Origin: Puccinia triticina | Taxonomy: Eukaryota > Basidiomycota > Pucciniomycetes > Pucciniales > Pucciniaceae | Reading direction: 5' to 3' | Length of the DNA stretch: 64,000 nucleotides | NCBI RefSeq assembly: GCF_026914185.1 | Contig: NC_070562.1 | Location: 5,518,001 to 5,582,000 of the forward strand | Shown here: piece after piece, positions 1 to 10,552 of the stretch | How positions within the stretch are numbered: the stretch's first letter is position 1 | How the letters are laid out: each line of letters begins with the position of its first letter | The notes under the pieces: generated by a model | Database searches by the model: none | Seen by the model: only the letters and a program-made list of their open reading frames with translations | What the model was told of the DNA's origin: nothing | Translations under genes and position numbers: made by a program

Positions 1-51
1 CAGGAAACAAGGTGCACAAGTATATATGATATCTGCCAAGATCAGTCGCAA

Positions 52-389
52 TCAATTACCGTCAACGGAGACTCGCCTTCCTAACGGATCAATGCCCCAA
101 AGGGAGCCTGCTGAAGCCCAGCGGAAAGCGGCGGCTTCCTTGTAGGATTTCTCGAGGAAGAATATCCAAAGGCATATCTCTACATTGGGGGTTAGTGCGT
201 CAGCGGAGGAAGATGCAAATGAACAGATAACTCGGAGGGCTGACCTGTTGCCTTGCAATTGTTAATCCCGTAGACGGCCATCTCGCTGAGGATCTCCTTG
301 GACACCGCGCGTTTGGCAGCCTGCAATTCTAATCCGTGCCAGCGCCAATAATTGTCTCCCGTGGACATCCAATCAAGGAGTATGGTCAT
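52..389 (-). CDS. SANT/Myb-like DNA-binding protein of Harbinger, left copy (partial)
   Basis: Mirror copy of the gene starting at 9678. The first exon (389 down to about 245) begins MTILLDWMSTGDNYWRWHG, a tryptophan-rich start seen in transposon-associated DNA-binding proteins of rust fungi. A second exon follows (about 179 downward) with a KSYKEAAAFRW segment. The 3' exon lies beyond the window start. The role as the DNA-binding partner of the transposase is inferred from Harbinger biology, where a Myb-like protein helps the transposase bind the ends. Confidence 0.5.
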
Positions 390-680
390 TGAAGGAGGCC
401 CACCGTTGACCCCGTCAGAGCTCCACGAGGTTCCTCAAACTGTTGTCATTTTATGGCTTGTTCCAGTTGATGTGTTGTGTGGGTGAAAAATTGCAGACTA
501 TTGACCGGAGGGATGGGAATAGGTGGATGAGGGAGATCCCGGATGAGGCCTTCTAGCTTGGGGAGTCCGGATCCACCCGAACTGTGGGCCACGTGTCATC
601 CCAAGTTTCATCCGATTCTACTAGGATTGACGCCCAGCCGCTAAACTCACAAGGACGCCGCAAAGGGATCATCCACAGGC

Positions 681-1271
681 ATGGGCGACACAAAGGACAC
701 CACTGGTCCTTCCCAGGCCTCTAGCTCCCAGCCATTTGACCCGGCCAACGACCCTAGCATCCCAGATTCCAATGAGCAGGAGACGATAGCACTTCACATG
801 CAAGTCCTGGTCACAACCGAGCTAGCCACATCAGTAGATGTTGGCGAAGGTCCCCGTCGCCAACAGGGGGATGATAATGGGACCATATTTGAACAGGTTA
901 GCAACAATATTCTGGCGCTGGGCACCAAGGATGCTATAACTGACCATGGTAAACATGGCTAGAATAACCAACCTGTCAGCAGCCCCGTCCTGGTCTCGTC
1001 GGAGGGGAATGAAGAGTCCACCGCGGTATACTCCTCTGAAACAGCATGGGGCATCAGTGAGCCCATGTCATCCTGCCATTCCACGGTCTCATTGGACAAT
1101 TACAACAGCCCAGATGACGTGCAGAGGGCATCACGTCTTGCGATGTGCCGTATCCACCTTGCCATGGACGCCGCGGGGGCATGGCAAACAGGAGATGCAT
1201 TAGCCGAAGCCGAGGCTTGGGAAGCCGCGGAGGCATTGGACGCAGCGGCTCAGCAGCCACATCAAGAATAG
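681..1271 (+). pseudogene. Harbinger accessory ORF, left copy, internal stop
   Basis: Mirror of 8796-9386. It starts MGDTKDTTGPSQASSS and runs in one frame to TAG at 1269-1271, with one internal TAG at 960-962. The C-terminal part is alanine-rich and helical (ALAEAEAWEAAEALDAAA). I do not recognise a domain. Frame continuity across the single stop suggests a once-longer protein with a nonsense change, for which CAG to TAG is the simplest explanation. An intron hiding the stop cannot be excluded, but I see no good donor before it. Confidence 0.5.
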
Positions 1272-1328
1272 CAATATTACTTAATACTATCTCCTGATTT
1301 ATAAGCTAGGTCAAATTAAACAAGCTAG

Positions 1329-2669
1329 CTACACTAAATGACTCCGGAGCCTATCCCGGATTGAGTTCATGTGTTCAACTTGAGGAATTGGGTTATTCCC
1401 AGGTTGGTCCCCTGCGTGGGCATTGGCCGCCGGGACCTTGTTAAAAAACCCTTCATTACTGCTCCTTTGGTCCCAAATTTGAAGATAGAGGGATCCCCTC
1501 TTTTGAAGGAGGTTGTGAAGGACCATACACGCAAAGGTGTTGTTCCTTGCTCGGAGGGGCCTGGCCTTCTGCGCGGTTAAGAGGATCCGGAATCAATTCT
1601 TCAGCTGCCCAAAGGCACGTTCCACGACCATCCTTGTTGAAGAGTGGATGAAATTGAATTTGACATTGTCTGCGCGCGCGAGAGAAGGATACGGTACCAG
1701 TATCCTTACGTTGGAAGGATAGCCGGCGTCCCCTATGAGATAAGAGCCGTCCGGTATCATTGGCGTGGCCGGCGAAGCTGGTGATAGACTGTGTCCCAGT
1801 TGTGAACGCCAAAAAAGCCGGCTATCGTGCATCGATCCTGGGGCCCCACCGCTCACCTGATTCCACGGGATCATAAAGTGAGCCAATCGGAACGGACGAA
1901 GTGGAAGGAAACTATGTAGTAGATGTACATTACGGAAGTTGCCATCTCCGTCTACGACACATTGGAAGACAATGGACAACCAACTCTTCCTGTTGATGTA
2001 ACCCTTCCAACAATCCTCCGCGGGAATTGCCAAAGGGATGTGGGTCCCGTCAATTGCGCCAACTATGTTGGGGATGCCATGCCTCTCTTCAAATGAAGCC
2101 TTGATCTCATCCCATTGTGCATTGTTGTTCAGATCAGGAAAGCTGCAATTCAAGCTGTCAGCCAGTCAGGAAAAACCCAATGGAGAGGATTAGTAGAGTT
2201 GAACACACCAGACAGTAGTCAAACGGAAGTTCTCAAGCACGGCAATCACAAACCGCGAAGAAGCTTTATCGGCGGTTTCCTTGCCAATGCTAAAAACATG
2301 GCCAATTGTCACATAACTGGCGCCGTGGCCAAGCCGATAAAGCCCAACAGCCACCTGAGCCTCCACAGATAGAGGATCTCCTCGCCGCATGCAATCGAGC
2401 TGCAATGAATCTTGTAAGCTGTCGGCCAGCCATTGGAAATCTGCCAACGGCATGCGGAAGTATTCGACGAATCGTGTGTGAGGCATGAGAGGATCGTTCC
2501 AAGGCTCCCATCGGGGGGGTCGCTTATACGCCTGCCGGGCTGCTCGTGTATAAATCTCCTCGTGCGGTCGCTGATTCAATAACCAGATGGCCATCAGTTG
2601 ATTTGTTGGGTTCATAAGCGGTAGGGGTATCATTGTGGCGTGGCGTTGGCGATCGAGCCAGAAGGTCAT
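1329..2669 (-). pseudogene. Harbinger transposase (DDE_Tnp_4 type), left copy, nonsense mutation
   Basis: Mirror of 7398-8738 and identical in translation. Exon 1 starts at 2669 (MTFWLDRQRHATMIPL). An intron ends near 2154. Exon 2 carries the catalytic blocks AIDGTHIPL, GSMHDSRLFW, GDAGYP and VERAFGQLK. TGA at 1593-1595 interrupts the frame directly after the glutamate motif, and in-frame coding continues to 1329. It shares exactly this lesion with the right copy, so the lesion predates the duplication or was copied by gene conversion. Confidence 0.85.
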
Positions 2670-3009
2670 CTGTTCTCAGCAGGAAGAGTCTGGCACTGCC
2701 GAGGCCCCGAAGCCCCAAGAGTTAGCAGATGTATGGCTGTATTTGAGCCTGTACAGTATGACCGGCGCAACAATTCAGCCATGTCCTTTCCAATAACGGG
2801 CATGGCACGCGTGCATGGAACACTGGCTAGGGCCTCTGACCCGCTTCATGGCCGCGATGCATGGGGAGTTTATACCTGCACCCATTGGTTTGAAATTAAT
2901 ATTAAATGATTTTGAAAAAAAAAAAATGAAATTTCTTTTAATATATATTTTCAAAATGTTTTCAGTTGTTTTTCAAAAATATCTCAGAAATATGTTTATA
3001 ATTGCGGCC

Positions 3010-3490
3010 TCAATTGTGACTTGAGCGCCGAGAAAACCTTTTCAATTGGGTTGTAGTCCAGCGAGTACGTTGGCAGGTACATCAGCAAGACCCCTGCGTC
3101 TGCACAAATCTGCGCCACCCAACCGCTGTGGTGGATCCGCGCATTATCCGTCACCAGGATGCTGTTGCAACCCGGGAACGGATTCATTGTCGGCACTGAT
3201 AGATAAATAGATATCATAATCAGTGTCTATGGAGCACAGCAACAGAGGTGGGTAATGGGCAAACAAGACTTACTAGAACGGTTTCAATGAAATATTCCAT
3301 GTCCAGTTGACACATGGAGCCCACCTGGGCTATGCTCCCAAGCAGACCTTCCAGCGAGACCCCTGGCATTAGAGTCACTTGGTTGGCTTGAAGCGCCTTT
3401 GGGATCCTAGTTGTACGGCGCCCACGCAGCGCCCATGCTGTGTTGCGAGCGTGTGTCCCCAGGGAAATGCCACATTTGTCTGGGAGAGGA
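3010..3490 (-). pseudogene. DDE_3 (Tc1/mariner-IS630 type) transposase, 5'/middle part, broken
   Basis: Minus-strand exon about 3488-3272 encodes the first catalytic region (DKCGISLGTHARNTAWALRG). A GTAAGT donor follows at 3271, and a second exon from about 3196 carries LVTDNARIHHSGW and YNPIEKVFSALKSQ, the second and third acidic motifs of the DDE superfamily endonuclease. The frame runs into the Harbinger terminus at 3009 and stops making sense there. The missing C-terminus is found at 12627-12757, where it fits in frame across a shared TGA triplet. The first Asp and the Asp/Glu of the later motifs are visible, so the domain assignment is firm. The N-terminal HTH exons were not found. Confidence 0.8.
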
Positions 3491-3499
3491 AGCTATACA

Positions 3500-4949
3500 G
3501 GGAATAGAGACATGATTCAGTAAGGTTGTGTCTCTCTTGAGAGTTACTAAACATCTCTTCCACAATGATTCCAATCAGTTGTGGCCTCAGGGGTAGTCCA
3601 GTCTCACAAAGGAACTGCAGCAGCAGCAATACCCGCAAAACCTTGGCAACTTCCCAGTCAACAGTACGGGCAATGTTGACGTATGTGACTTGCCGGATGG
3701 CTTGGGCAGTGATCCGCGGGTCGGTGACAAAGATTAAGTGGGGTTCCTTGAAGAATCAGGTGATGTAGTTAGTAATTTTACCAGCTTTAATTTCCAAATA
3801 CATGGTTTCAACAAGCTGGACTCTGAGGGGGAGGAGAAAAGTAAAGGGATACTGACAATTAAAACAACTGGAAATCCCCTTGGCACTGGTGTTGGCAGCT
3901 AATTTCAGGACAGAGCAGTGTAGCTTGGTTTTGATAGGGACGGGCCGAGATCACACAAACATTTTTGGGGCTCTCAATAGCTAATCTGGTAAACTCTCCT
4001 CACAAGAACTAGCAGAGTGGGGTGATCCACTTAACTGTGCAATCTGGGATATTAGCATTGTTGGACCTGAGACCTGAGTGTGCATGTAGCTGTCCAAATT
4101 TCTGCTGAAGAGCAACAAGATTGGATGGAGGATGGATACAAAAGGTATTTGAGAGGATGATATCCAGCCCGGCAACTGGATCAAAAGTTGCTGTGGCTAG
4201 ACCTTGGAACACAGACCATTTGAAATGGATGGCTTGGGTCAGCAGGCTTTGTGGTAGAGGAATAAATCAATGATTTACTCAGACAACAGAGTCCACATTT
4301 TCTGTAATGGGGGAAGTTGTGTCCATTCGTTCTGGTCAATGCTTTCATTAAGCAATTTCACAGTCAGTACCGCTTCAAGTTATAGACACAAGGGCTCGTA
4401 GGGAAACCTGAATTTATGGGTGAGTGTAAATCACAAATTTCTCTGCAGGGCTCCATGCAATGTCAAAGGTAACAGCTGCTAAGCTGATGGGATTACTCCC
4501 AAAAAATGGTATGATAGGGCCAAAGCCAGCGTGTGTAGGTGAGGCCAAGTAGCGTGGAGACAACAGATGTACAGGTGTCTTGTGTCCAAATTGTTAACGG
4601 CTGGTGCGGTCACCATGGAATTGTTTATGGTTACGGTGCCGTGGCGTGGCTTTTTCAATGGCAGTTCTGGCCTGGGGAAGTTAAGGGTTTGGGTTGAGCT
4701 GTGGTATTGATGTATCTTAATGTTAATTGATCATTGTACTTCATGGCCAATAGCAATTCCGATGAAGGGTGCTACAGCCACCAACATTCCTGAGGCTGAG
4801 GCTCTACTTGAGCATTTTATTACCCCTTTTGGACTTTCTTGAGAGTTCTTAATGGATTGAGGGTCTAATTTCCTCTCTGACAGTTTGACTAAGTTTTTAG
4901 CTGCCGGTAATATCAACAAAACTAGAGATGGCCAGTGGGTACCCAGCAC
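3500..4949 (-). pseudogene. Fragment of an unrecognised multi-exon gene
   Basis: Four protein-like blocks occur in the same order on the minus strand. They are 4949-4731 (WPSLVLLILPAAKNLVKL and following), about 4615-4430 (LLSPRYLASPTHAGFGPI, then VTFDIAWSPAEKFV), 4212-4000 (FQGLATATFDPVAGLDIIL) and about 3840-3500 (a leucine-rich helical block with VLRVLLLLQFLCETG). The last block has an in-frame TGA at 3756-3758. The second block looks like a beta-propeller strand and the last like a helical repeat, so a large host gene such as a Mediator-type subunit is possible, but that is a guess. The 5' end abuts the repeat element at 4957 and the 3' end abuts the DDE_3 transposase, so this is a truncated piece. 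Confidence 0.35.
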
Positions 4950-4956
4950 CTAGCCT

Positions 4957-5610
4957 AACTAAGCCTCTCAAACGTAGGGGGGGGGGGGGGGGGGGGGACC
5001 CCCACGTCCCAAAGGGACTCTCTGTAGGAGAGGCTTATGACTAATGTTGTAATTTTGGCTTGAGGGTTTGGGTTGTTTGTGGCTTTCTAGCCATATTTCT
5101 TCTTTTTCCCCTCACACAGCAAAAACCGTTCCAACCCGGGTGAAGGTATGAAGGGGTGGAACAGCCAAGCTTCTTGGCTTCCAGTTCCTGTCCTCAATGT
5201 GAAAATCTGTCACATGAGCTGGATTGGGCAAGACATCTAAAACAGAGCTTGGTTCCTGGGGATTGAATTGAATGCTGTGCTGTTTTTCAATACATTCACA
5301 TGATACAGCTCAGAATGACCTTCAAAACCAAAAGTTTGAAGGAGCATGGAAAGAGAAGGGTTGGGTTCTCAGGGATGAGTGTAGCGTCAAAAGATGGGGA
5401 AGAACCAGAGGATTCTCATGGTCCAAAGGGCGTGTGTGGGGCTGTTTGGGAACAAGGTCAAAATTGGAATGGCACAAATCCACCACCAAAAGGCCTCAAA
5501 CCTTCAGGCCAAAATGTGGACATTAGTCCCAAGTCCGTCCTTTGGAGGTCGCGCTTCGCGCCAGCCCAGGCTGTGCCAGGGCCCTCCAATGTGGGGGACT
5601 TGTGTTAAGT
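4957..5610 (+). mobile_element. Hairpin-ended repeat element, copy 1
   Basis: The left end is a hairpin (4957-5043) with arms aactaagcctctc and gagaggcttatgact, its loop filled by 21 consecutive G (4977-4997). The right end is a second hairpin (5522-5610), attagtcccaagtcc to ggggacttgtgttaag. Related pairs of hairpins with the same spacing bound 18907-19529 and 41657-42404. No coding region was recognised in the body. I infer a non-autonomous mobile element because the same bipartite structure recurs three times. Confidence 0.5.
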
Positions 5611-5789
5611 TATAAACAGCACCCATTGGCAGGTACCTGCCACTTCCCTTTGAGTACCCATCCGCAGGTGCCCTGTATGGGTCCGGGTATGCAATTTGGG
5701 CTGGAAAATCACCGGGTACCCGGGTACCAAACAGGTACCCGCCATTGTCAGCCACAGCTGTGCACTCCAGTGAGTTTGATGGCCGGCCA

Positions 5790-6085
5790 TCAACATCAAC
5801 ATGCCCTGCTTGATGACCGGACATCAAGCGGAGTACACACCCTGCTTGATGACTGGACATCAAGCGGAGCACACACCCTGCTTGATGACCGGACATCAAG
5901 CGGGATACACGTCTCACTCAATGACCAGCCATTGAGTGAGATGCACACTCAATGACCAGCCATTGAGTGAGATGCACACTCAATGACCAGCCATTGAGTG
6001 AGATGCACACTCAATGACCATTGACCGGTCACCAAGTACACACCCCGCTTGATGAACAGTCATCAAGTGATGACCGGCCATTGTT
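5790..6085. repeat. Array of gaccgg/ccggtcat-type stem-loops
   Basis: About nine imperfect inverted repeats follow each other. Examples are tgcttgatgaccgg...catcaagc and ctcaatgaccagccattgag, separated by linkers resembling gtacacac. The last units are near-identical direct repeats of about 30 bp (5918-6020). This is the same theme as the arrays at 18.7, 35.2, 37.7, 40, 45.6 and 61.2 kb. Reading frames inside are by-products of the repeat. Confidence 0.75.
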
Positions 6086-7057
6086 GAGCGGAGTACACAT
6101 CCCCACATCCAATTGGAGAAATTTGTAGCAATTACCCGCACCCGTTGCGGGTACCCGTACCCGTTTGGCCATCTCTAAACAAAACAAACACACCTGGGTA
6201 TCACCCCAGAACAAACAGATAGAATGAGCGGTATAACAGGATTCTTGAGGCAGCCCTATTTAAGCTGAAAAAAACAGGAGATCTTTCCAGATGTGAGGAC
6301 GTTCTGCCTGCTGCCCTCTACTCAACAAGAATTTGTTGGATTTCGTCGAATGATGATAATTCTTGCAAGAGAAATACCCATGGTGAGTGACATGTGTGAA
6401 ACATGTACTCACTGGGAATAAAAAGCTGAAATAATTTTTCATGCTTTAATTTGCAGATTCGGCAGGTTCTTGTTCAGAACAGCTGATTGGCAAACGAGTG
6501 AAATACTCGGTAAACAGTGACGTCACAGGAAGTGACAGTGAAGATCGAAGATCTACGAACTCAATGTGAGTCATTGATCTTAATCTTCAAGGAGCAACAA
6601 AATATTGAGAACAACTTCTCTTTATAGCGCTCAAAAGTCACTACCGAAATTTGCACATCATTCAAGTCTCTTTGATCGTATTAGTTCACCAAGTGGTGAG
6701 CCAAATACCTTAATGAGAAATAAGAATAATATTGAATCACTAATACATATTTCTTTTATGATATTAGTCGATTCAACAGAAAAACAGTGAAGACAATAGT
6801 CACGGGTTTTTCTATTATAAAAAACATTATAAAAAGTATTGTTCTTTCTTTGTTCTATTAAAAGACAACAAAAGAAGCAATACCGAAACTAACATCTATT
6901 TGTTAGACTTATCTTTATTTCTAGTTATATTTGATCAAGAATTATTATTAGTTTAATTATCATAATATTAGCTTTAGCGTAGCAGATTCTATCTGCCTTT
7001 TAGGTATAATTTTATCTCTTATGATTCTTATTGTATTCTACCTTATACTTACAATAA
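6086..7057. other. AT-rich spacer without a recognisable gene
   Basis: Between the hairpin array and the right Harbinger end I see only AT-rich sequence and short open frames without domain-like composition. The last triplet before the Harbinger end is taa (7055-7057), the expected type of Harbinger target duplication, but it does not match the triplet at the other end of that element (tga at 12627). Confidence 0.5.
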
Positions 7058-7397
7058 GGCCGCAATTATAAACATATTTCTGAGATATTTTTGAAAAACA
7101 ACTGAAAACATTTTGAAAATATATATTAAAAGAAATTTCATTTTTTTTTTTTCAAAATCATTTAATATTAATTTCAAACCAATGGGTGCAGGTATAAACT
7201 CCCCATGCATCGCGGCCATGAAGCGGGTCAGAGGCCCTAGCCAGTGTTCCATGCACGCGTGCCATGCCCGTTATTGGAAAGGACATGGCTGAATTGTTGC
7301 GCCGGTCATACTGTACAGGCTCAAATACAGCCATACATCTGCTAACTCTTGGGGCTTCGGGGCCTCGGCAGTGCCAGACTCTTCCTGCTGAGAACAG

Positions 7398-8738
7398 ATG
7401 ACCTTCTGGCTCGATCGCCAACGCCACGCCACAATGATACCCCTACCGCTTATGAACCCAACAAATCAACTGATGGCCATCTGGTTATTGAATCAGCGAC
7501 CGCACGAGGAGATTTATACACGAGCAGCCCGGCAGGCGTATAAGCGACCCCCCCGATGGGAGCCTTGGAACGATCCTCTCATGCCTCACACACGATTCGT
7601 CGAATACTTCCGCATGCCGTTGGCAGATTTCCAATGGCTGGCCGACAGCTTACAAGATTCATTGCAGCTCGATTGCATGCGGCGAGGAGATCCTCTATCT
7701 GTGGAGGCTCAGGTGGCTGTTGGGCTTTATCGGCTTGGCCACGGCGCCAGTTATGTGACAATTGGCCATGTTTTTAGCATTGGCAAGGAAACCGCCGATA
7801 AAGCTTCTTCGCGGTTTGTGATTGCCGTGCTTGAGAACTTCCGTTTGACTACTGTCTGGTGTGTTCAACTCTACTAATCCTCTCCATTGGGTTTTTCCTG
7901 ACTGGCTGACAGCTTGAATTGCAGCTTTCCTGATCTGAACAACAATGCACAATGGGATGAGATCAAGGCTTCATTTGAAGAGAGGCATGGCATCCCCAAC
8001 ATAGTTGGCGCAATTGACGGGACCCACATCCCTTTGGCAATTCCCGCGGAGGATTGTTGGAAGGGTTACATCAACAGGAAGAGTTGGTTGTCCATTGTCT
8101 TCCAATGTGTCGTAGACGGAGATGGCAACTTCCGTAATGTACATCTACTACATAGTTTCCTTCCACTTCGTCCGTTCCGATTGGCTCACTTTATGATCCC
8201 GTGGAATCAGGTGAGCGGTGGGGCCCCAGGATCGATGCACGATAGCCGGCTTTTTTGGCGTTCACAACTGGGACACAGTCTATCACCAGCTTCGCCGGCC
8301 ACGCCAATGATACCGGACGGCTCTTATCTCATAGGGGACGCCGGCTATCCTTCCAACGTAAGGATACTGGTACCGTATCCTTCTCTCGCGCGCGCAGACA
8401 ATGTCAAATTCAATTTCATCCACTCTTCAACAAGGATGGTCGTGGAACGTGCCTTTGGGCAGCTGAAGAATTGATTCCGGATCCTCTTAACCGCGCAGAA
8501 GGCCAGGCCCCTCCGAGCAAGGAACAACACCTTTGCGTGTATGGTCCTTCACAACCTCCTTCAAAAGAGGGGATCCCTCTATCTTCAAATTTGGGACCAA
8601 AGGAGCAGTAATGAAGGGTTTTTTAACAAGGTCCCGGCGGCCAATGCCCACGCAGGGGACCAACCTGGGAATAACCCAATTCCTCAAGTTGAACACATGA
8701 ACTCAATCCGGGATAGGCTCCGGAGTCATTTAGTGTAG
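7398..8738 (+). pseudogene. Harbinger transposase (DDE_Tnp_4 type), right copy, nonsense mutation
   Basis: Exon 1 (7398-7858) gives the N-terminal helical/HTH part (LADFQWLADSLQDSL, GHGASYVTIGHVFSIGKET). The intron runs from GTGTGT at 7859 to an acceptor near 7912 or 7922. Exon 2 carries the catalytic core: AIDGTHIPL with the first Asp, MHDSRLFW with a second, GDAGYP, and ERAFGQLK with the Glu. Directly after QLKN comes TGA (8472-8474), then FRILLTAQKARPLRARNN continues in the same frame to the stop at 8736-8738. An ancestral CGA (Arg) at the stop would restore the usual family sequence, and CGA to TGA is a C-to-T change at a CpG. Length without the stop would be about 425 residues, normal for HARBI1-like enzymes. 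Confidence 0.9.
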
Positions 8739-8795
8739 CTAGCTTGTTTAATTTGACCTAGCTTATAAATCAGGAGATAGTATTAAGTAATATTG

Positions 8796-9386
8796 CTATT
8801 CTTGATGTGGCTGCTGAGCCGCTGCGTCCAATGCCTCCGCGGCTTCCCAAGCCTCGGCTTCGGCTAATGCATCTCCTGTTTGCCATGCCCCCGCGGCGTC
8901 CATGGCAAGGTGGATACGGCACATCGCAAGACGTGATGCCCTCTGCACGTCATCTGGGCTGTTGTAATTGTCCAATGAGACCGTGGAATGGCAGGATGAC
9001 ATGGGCTCACTGATGCCCCATGCTGTTTCAGAGGAGTATACCGCGGTGGACTCTTCATTCCCCTCCGACGAGACCAGGACGGGGCTGCTGACAGGTTGGT
9101 TATTCTAGCCATGTTTACCATGGTCAGTTATAGCATCCTTGGTGCCCAGCGCCAGAATATTGTTGCTAACCTGTTCAAATATGGTCCCATTATCATCCCC
9201 CTGTTGGCGACGGGGACCTTCGCCAACATCTACTGATGTGGCTAGCTCGGTTGTGACCAGGACTTGCATGTGAAGTGCTATCGTCTCCTGCTCATTGGAA
9301 TCTGGGATGCTAGGGTCGTTGGCCGGGTCAAATGGCTGGGAGCTAGAGGCCTGGGAAGGACCAGTGGTGTCCTTTGTGTCGCCCAT
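8796..9386 (-). pseudogene. Harbinger accessory ORF, right copy, internal stop
   Basis: Starts at 9386 (MGDTKDTTGPSQ). A TAG at 9105-9107 interrupts the frame, which otherwise continues to 8796. The N-terminal half is Ser/Thr/Gln-rich and probably disordered, and the C-terminal end is alanine-rich and helical. An acceptor-like cacag lies just upstream of the ATG, so a 5' exon may exist. Function is not recognised. Confidence 0.5.
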
Positions 9387-9677
9387 GCCTGTGGATGATC
9401 CCTTTGCGGCGTCCTTGTGAGTTTAGCGGCTGGGCGTCAATCCTAGTAGAATCGGATGAAACTTGGGATGACACGTGGCCCACAGTTCGGGTGGATCCGG
9501 ACTCCCCAAGCTAGAAGGCCTCATCCGGGATCTCCCTCATCCACCTATTCCCATCCCTCCGGTCAATAGTCTGCAATTTTTCACCCACACAACACATCAA
9601 CTGGAACAAGCCATAAAATGACAACAGTTTGAGGAACCTCGTGGAGCTCTGACGGGGTCAACGGTGGGCCTCCTTCA

Positions 9678-10174
9678 ATGACCATACTCCTTGATTGGAT
9701 GTCCACGGGAGACAATTATTGGCGCTGGCACGGATTAGAATTGCAGGCTGCCAAACGCGCGGTGTCCAAGGAGATCCTCAGCGAGATGGCCGTCTACGGG
9801 ATTAACAATTGCAAGGCAACAGGTCAGCCCTCCGAGTTATCTGTTCATTTGCATCTTCCTCCGCTGACGCACTAACCCCCAATGTAGAGATATGCCTTTG
9901 GATATTCTTCCTCGAGAAATCCTACAAGGAAGCCGCCGCTTTCCGCTGGGCTTCAGCAGGCTCCCTTTGGGGCATTGATCCGTTAGGAAGGCGAGTCTCC
10001 GTTGACGGTAATTGATTGCGACTGATCTTGGCAGATATCATATATACTTGTGCACCTTGTTTCCTGACTATGCCTCTCACCGTCTACACAGCTCACACCC
10101 GGCGCATTTGCAAGCACTGGGCCCGACTTGACCCAATCTTGGCACCATACGAGGCCATCTTAATTGAGGATTGA
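9678..10174 (+). CDS. SANT/Myb-like DNA-binding protein of Harbinger
   Basis: Exon 1 is 9678-9822 (DWMSTGDNYWRWHG, AVSKEILSEMAVYGI), followed by intron GTCAGC...AATGTAG. Exon 2 runs from 9888 (FFLEKSYKEAAAFRW). A further short exon ending at 10174 reads ICKHWARLDPILAPYEAIL, typical of the C-terminal end of such proteins. The exact junction between exons 2 and 3 (around 10012-10092) is uncertain. The model extends past the 10066 limit visible in the left copy, as expected if that copy continues outside the window. The role as transposase partner is inferred. Confidence 0.5.
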
Positions 10175-10552
10175 GTCACATAATCGATACCATATATTTT
10201 TACCACATATTCTGAATAGAGACATAGTCCAAGCCAGTTAAAAGGAAATCACATATGTTATTTGAGCCAACGTAATATGAATAGAGACTTGGTCCAAACA
10301 TAGTAATTAAGCCAAGAAGCCAATCACTTTGGTGAACAATATAATGAGAGAAAGCATGCGCTTCAGAGCGGGACACTAAGAAACAATATAAGGAGAGAAA
10401 GGATGCGCTTCAGAGGGGGACACTAAGAGGGCTTCAGAGCAGAACAGTAAGATCTAGTTATTTTTGTTGAGATTGCCAAGCATTGTCAACATCGCAGTCT
10501 CAAAGAGCTGGCGGGATTTCTCCTGTGCAGCCCGATCGGCTGCCATACGCTC

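Larger units (their letters stand above)
1..3009 (-). mobile_element. PIF/Harbinger DNA transposon, left copy, cut by window start
   Basis: This stretch is the reverse complement of 7058-10066: position x matches 10067-x, and every mirrored reading frame I compared gives the same peptide with no indel. Its terminal inverted repeat (ggccgcaattataaac on the minus strand) ends at 3009. The other end lies outside the window. It contains the transposase (1329-2669, minus), an accessory ORF (681-1271, plus) and the start of a SANT-like gene (52-389, minus). The base triplet beside the end is tca. That does not fit the usual TWA target duplication of Harbinger elements unless the neighbouring spacer has been inverted (see findings). 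Confidence 0.85.

Noticed and set aside
4977..4997. 21-base G run as a functional element
   Set aside because: Homopolymer length is unreliable in sequencing and it sits in the loop of a hairpin repeat. Not interpreted further.
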